From: JBBPYC01 sp038200275 | GTDB taxonomy: Bacteria; Pseudomonadota; Gammaproteobacteria; Burkholderiales; Burkholderiaceae_C | Reading direction: 5' to 3' | Assembly (NCBI GenBank): GCA_038200275.1 | Contig: JBBPYC010000002.1 | Span: 78,099-142,098, forward strand | Length of the DNA: 64,000 bases | Shown: piece after piece, positions 61,710 to 64,000 of the stretch | Layout of the letters: the number at the start of each line of letters is the position of its first letter | Numbering within the stretch: position 1 is the first letter of the stretch | Program-made: the position numbers and the translations under genes | The notes under the pieces: model-generated | Databases searched by the model: none | The model's input: the letters and a program-made list of their open reading frames with translations, nothing else | Told to the model about the DNA's origin: nothing

Positions 61710-62843
61710 TCAACGGGCAGCCGCGGCGCCTTGCACGCCCTGCTCGAGCCGGCGGTTGCGATCGGCCTTGGGCAGTGCTGCCAATTGCAGAGCCGCATCA
61801 TAGAAGCGGCCGAAGTCTTGTCCACTTGCCTCGAACAGTGCAAGAAACTGCGGCACCTGCGCGTCGTAGGCGGCCACGGTGCCGAACCAGGCGTTGTTGG
61901 CTTGCGCCACGCGCTGGTCGTAGCCGGCGAAGCGGCGCGCATCAAGTGCTGGCTCTTGTGCGAGCCAGCCGGCACGCAAAGCATGGTAGTTCGAACGAAA
62001 CCGCTGCATTGCTTCTTTTTTCATAGCTAAGAGCGAAGGCTCATCAAGCGCTCCAGCCGATTTTCTTGCATAAATCTGCTCCAGCTCACGCCGTGCTGCC
62101 AGATTGAGCTGCAGGAACGCCTTGCGTTTGACGTCAAGCGCCGCGTATTCGGCGCGCGCCGCCGGGCTGCCGTGCTGCTGCAACCAGCGCGCAGCGCCCA
62201 GCCGCTCGACCGTGCTGGCGAACGACTCGTTGAACGTCGTGTCGTCCTTCGCATACACCCTCTGATGCGCAAGTTCATGAAAGATCAGCCGCGCCAACTC
62301 GCCTTCCGGGTAGTTGATGAACGTGCTGACCAGCGGATCGCCGCCGAACCAGTTGCTCCAGCCGAGCGTGGAATAAGCGGGAATCGGCTGCACCGCAACC
62401 TCAAAGTCCTGCGTTTCGATCTGCCCAGCCAACGCCTGTGCCTTCGCTTCGTCGTAATAGCCGCGGTAGCCGACGCAGCCCGCTACAGGAAAGCACCAAG
62501 TCTTCAGCTGCAGCGAGTCAGGAGGTGCCGCCACCACGTTCCAGACCACCGCACGCCGATCGATTGCTGCATAGCGGTGATAGCTCGCGTTGTCGGGCAG
62601 ATCGAGCTCGCTGACAGCGAACGCACGCATTTGCTCGACCAGCGCCAAGCGGTCTCGCAACGCGGGCGACGTGGTCGGGTCATTGATTACATCGCTGATC
62701 GGCCGCGCGCGGTTCAACAGCTCAAGGTGGCCGCTGATCGACTGGAGGTAATAGCCCGCATCGGCGCATCCGCCAAGCAACGCAACGGCAAGAAAAATCA
62801 GCAGTGCCGAGGCCCACCCGCGGTGAGGCGCGGCGCCCTTCAA
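61710..62843 (-). CDS. Zinc aminopeptidase lipoprotein (PF10023-type)
   Basis: 377 residues. A signal ending LLGGC (lipobox) predicts a lipoprotein. ISGHLELLNRARPISDVI, LDLPDNASYHRYAAIDRRAVVWNV and IFHELAHQRVYAKDDTTFNESFA are family blocks; HELAH is the zinc-binding site. It probably trims peptides in the periplasm or at the outer membrane. ATG overlaps the YedK stop (ATGA at 62840-62843). Confidence 0.87.
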   Translation of the reverse strand: MKGAAPHRGWASALLIFLAVALLGGCADAGYYLQSISGHLELLNRARPISDVINDPTTSPALRDRLALVEQMRAFAVSELDLPDNASYHRYAAIDRRAVVWNVVAAPPDSLQLKTWCFPVAGCVGYRGYYDEAKAQALAGQIETQDFEVAVQPIPAYSTLGWSNWFGGDPLVSTFINYPEGELARLIFHELAHQRVYAKDDTTFNESFASTVERLGAARWLQQHGSPAARAEYAALDVKRKAFLQLNLAARRELEQIYARKSAGALDEPSLLAMKKEAMQRFRSNYHALRAGWLAQEPALDARRFAGYDQRVAQANNAWFGTVAAYDAQVPQFLALFEASGQDFGRFYDAALQLAALPKADRNRRLEQGVQGAAAAR

Positions 62844-63517
62844 GCGTCGGCCTTGCCAGCCGCTGCCGCGCTTGCCGCGTCTGCTGTCAGCCGATCGGCC
62901 GGGTACGGCTGCAGGAACGCGCGCGACTGCTCGGCCGATGCGTGCAGCCAGTCGTCGTAGCTGCCCTCCGCCAGGATCACGAGCATGCGTTTTTCATCGT
63001 GCGGCCGGTGAAAGTTGCGCATCAACGCATGCTCGTCCGCGTTGATCGTGAGCATCGTGTAGCTGTGCACTTGCTCGCCACTGGGCGAGCGCCACGACGA
63101 CCAGAGCCCCGCAATGCCCAGCGGCGCGCCGTCCGCGCGTTCGATGCGCGTGGCCACCGCCTTGCCGCTGCGCCAGTCCGGCTCGAAGATCGCATCGGCC
63201 GGAATGACGCAGTGCTGCGCGCGCTTCCAGGCATTCCGAAAGCTCGGTTTCTCGTGCACCGTTTCGGACCGCGCGTTGTAGGTGTGGCGCGAGAGCTTTT
63301 CATCTTTTGCCCAGTGCGGCAACAGCCCGAACCGGCCGACCAGCGACTCGCGATCCAGCACGGCCTCGTCGCCGCTGTCGGCCTCGCGCGGCCGGCGCAG
63401 GAACACGCCGGTCGATCCCGGCCAGAGGTCATGCACGTAGGGGTGCGGCGGCGGCGGGCAGCCGAAGCTGCGCAGGTAGCGCTCGCGGTCTTTCTGGAGT
63501 TGGTAGTGGCTGCACAT
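62840..63517 (-). CDS. yedK: SOS-response-associated peptidase / abasic-site protein (YedK/HMCES)
   Basis: 225 residues. Begins MCSHYQLQKD: Cys2 becomes the N-terminal residue that crosslinks to abasic sites in single-stranded DNA. NARSET, IPADAIFEPDW (active-site Glu) and FHRPHDEKRM (active-site His) are the SRAP-domain motifs. Length is typical. The acidic/Ala-rich C-terminus lacks family features. First gene of a minus-strand group of three. Confidence 0.9.
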   Translation of the reverse strand: MCSHYQLQKDRERYLRSFGCPPPPHPYVHDLWPGSTGVFLRRPREADSGDEAVLDRESLVGRFGLLPHWAKDEKLSRHTYNARSETVHEKPSFRNAWKRAQHCVIPADAIFEPDWRSGKAVATRIERADGAPLGIAGLWSSWRSPSGEQVHSYTMLTINADEHALMRNFHRPHDEKRMLVILAEGSYDDWLHASAEQSRAFLQPYPADRLTADAASAAAAGKADA

Positions 63518-63632
63518 GGAAAGATTGTGACGTTGGAACCAAATCCGTTGCTGCGATTCGGGCTATGCGGCAACGCAAGAACTTGGCGAATCTGCGCGAA
63601 AGCTGTGCAAGCTGACAGATGCACCCCGCCGT

Positions 63633-63872
63633 TCAGCCGCCCGGCGACAAGAACCGAATCGGGCGCAGCGGCAAGCGGCGCCGGGCTTGGTCGGTGAGCT
63701 TTCCGTAGTGCTCGACCGAGAGATCAGACAGCCTGTCCAACCCGATCAGCGTCACCCACCGCTTTTCTTGCGGCCGCGCCTCGGTCTCGGCGTCCTTCGT
63801 GAAGCCGCCGGCGCATACGAACAGGCCCACATTGGATAGCGTCAAGCAGCATGGCTGGTCGCATTGACTCAT
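63633..63872 (-). pseudogene. Mrr-type restriction endonuclease remnant, C-terminal part
   Basis: About 79 codons match only the end of an Mrr-catalytic-domain restriction endonuclease: VGLFVCAGGFTKDAETEA, RWVTLIGLDRLSDLSVEHYGKL and RRRLPLRPIRFL. The intact enzymes are ~300 residues, with the catalytic D-x-n-QxK motif upstream, which is missing here. Homology stops near 63843, where unrelated DNA begins; the ATG at 63872 is fortuitous. Confidence 0.7.
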
Positions 63873-63968
63873 CAGTTCTGCTACCGGCGCTGACCCGTTG
63901 CCTCACGTAACTTGCTACTCGTCGGATTGTCCGGCGGGAGCAGAACAACGTGACGAGGCAAATCAGCA

Positions 63969-64000
63969 TGACAACGCGCAAGGAGTTGGTGAAGGCGCTG
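63969..64000 (+). CDS. Probable transposase/integrase, 5' end (runs off window)
   Basis: The first 10 codons, MTTRKELVKA, match the start of a family of integrase-catalytic-domain transposases that begin M(T/S)TRKELV. The DNA just upstream has an acceptable ribosome site (GAGGCAA). It lies next to the broken Mrr gene, so an insertion sequence probably interrupts that gene; its left end should lie between about 63840 and 63960. Only 32 bp are visible. Confidence 0.5.

Overview
The window is high-GC DNA from a chromosome of a betaproteobacterium, most likely Burkholderiales and probably close to Comamonadaceae or a related Leptothrix/Methylibium-type lineage. This rests on codon usage, on the gene order of the type II secretion (T2SS) cluster (gspE-F-G-H-I-J-K-L-M-N-D), on polyhydroxyalkanoate (PHA) granule genes (phasin, PHA system protein, depolymerase-type esterase), on a DHA2 transporter preceded by a CWC zinc-ribbon-like protein, and on a CopG-like regulator beside the esterase. 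No rRNA, tRNA or CRISPR array was seen. About 60 protein genes are supported, many linked by 4-bp ATGA/GTGA overlaps.

Layout. 0.4-6.3 kb holds housekeeping and transport genes: pyrF, an EamA transporter, a CWC protein overlapping a DHA2 exporter, a YafJ-type amidohydrolase and a GlcD-type FAD oxidase. Behind the oxidase lies a scar in which the start of an SMP-30/gluconolactonase gene is joined to the end of a Bug/TctC receptor gene. 7.0-11.9 kb is a stress and storage island: a membrane protein, two YsnF/AvaK (DUF2382) proteins, a CopG-like regulator with a damaged 5' end, a PHB-depolymerase-type esterase and a ferritin-like protein. 12.1-15.2 kb (minus) is a four-gene translationally coupled cassette: acyl-CoA dehydrogenase-like, PIG-L deacetylase, NodS-like methyltransferase, GT2 glycosyltransferase. 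15.3-17.7 kb holds a DUF4142 protein, pgpA, pncC and ohr.

18.3-29.1 kb looks like an ABC-transporter-dependent cell-surface polysaccharide locus. It has a ~1550-residue methyltransferase/coiled-coil/GT2/GT4 megaprotein, a membrane-anchored GH42-like protein coupled to it, an LpxL-like acyltransferase, Wzt with a C-terminal binding domain, Wzm, and a SurA/PpiC chaperone. 29.3-43.0 kb holds a large secreted envelope protein, a small exported protein coupled to gspD, and a complete T2SS cluster. 43.0-47.2 kb is rfbB-D-A-C (dTDP-L-rhamnose) plus a GT2 that probably uses rhamnose. Together 18-47 kb is an envelope region: sugar-nucleotide supply, polymer assembly and modification, export, and protein secretion.

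47.4-56.1 kb holds a phasin, a TetR regulator, a TPR protein, an acyl-CoA-binding protein, a cardiolipin synthase, rpoN away from its usual lpt/hpf neighbours, a sigma-54-dependent response regulator and a histidine kinase with a degenerate ATPase domain. 56.4-63.5 kb holds a molybdopterin oxidoreductase, an exported FecR/DUF6600 protein with a polyglutamine tail, a histidine phosphatase, a PHA system protein, a zinc aminopeptidase lipoprotein and a YedK/HMCES protein. The window ends in an Mrr restriction-endonuclease remnant next to what looks like the start of a transposase gene.

All calls come from reading translated sequence. Family names are by recognition of motifs and were not checked against a database.
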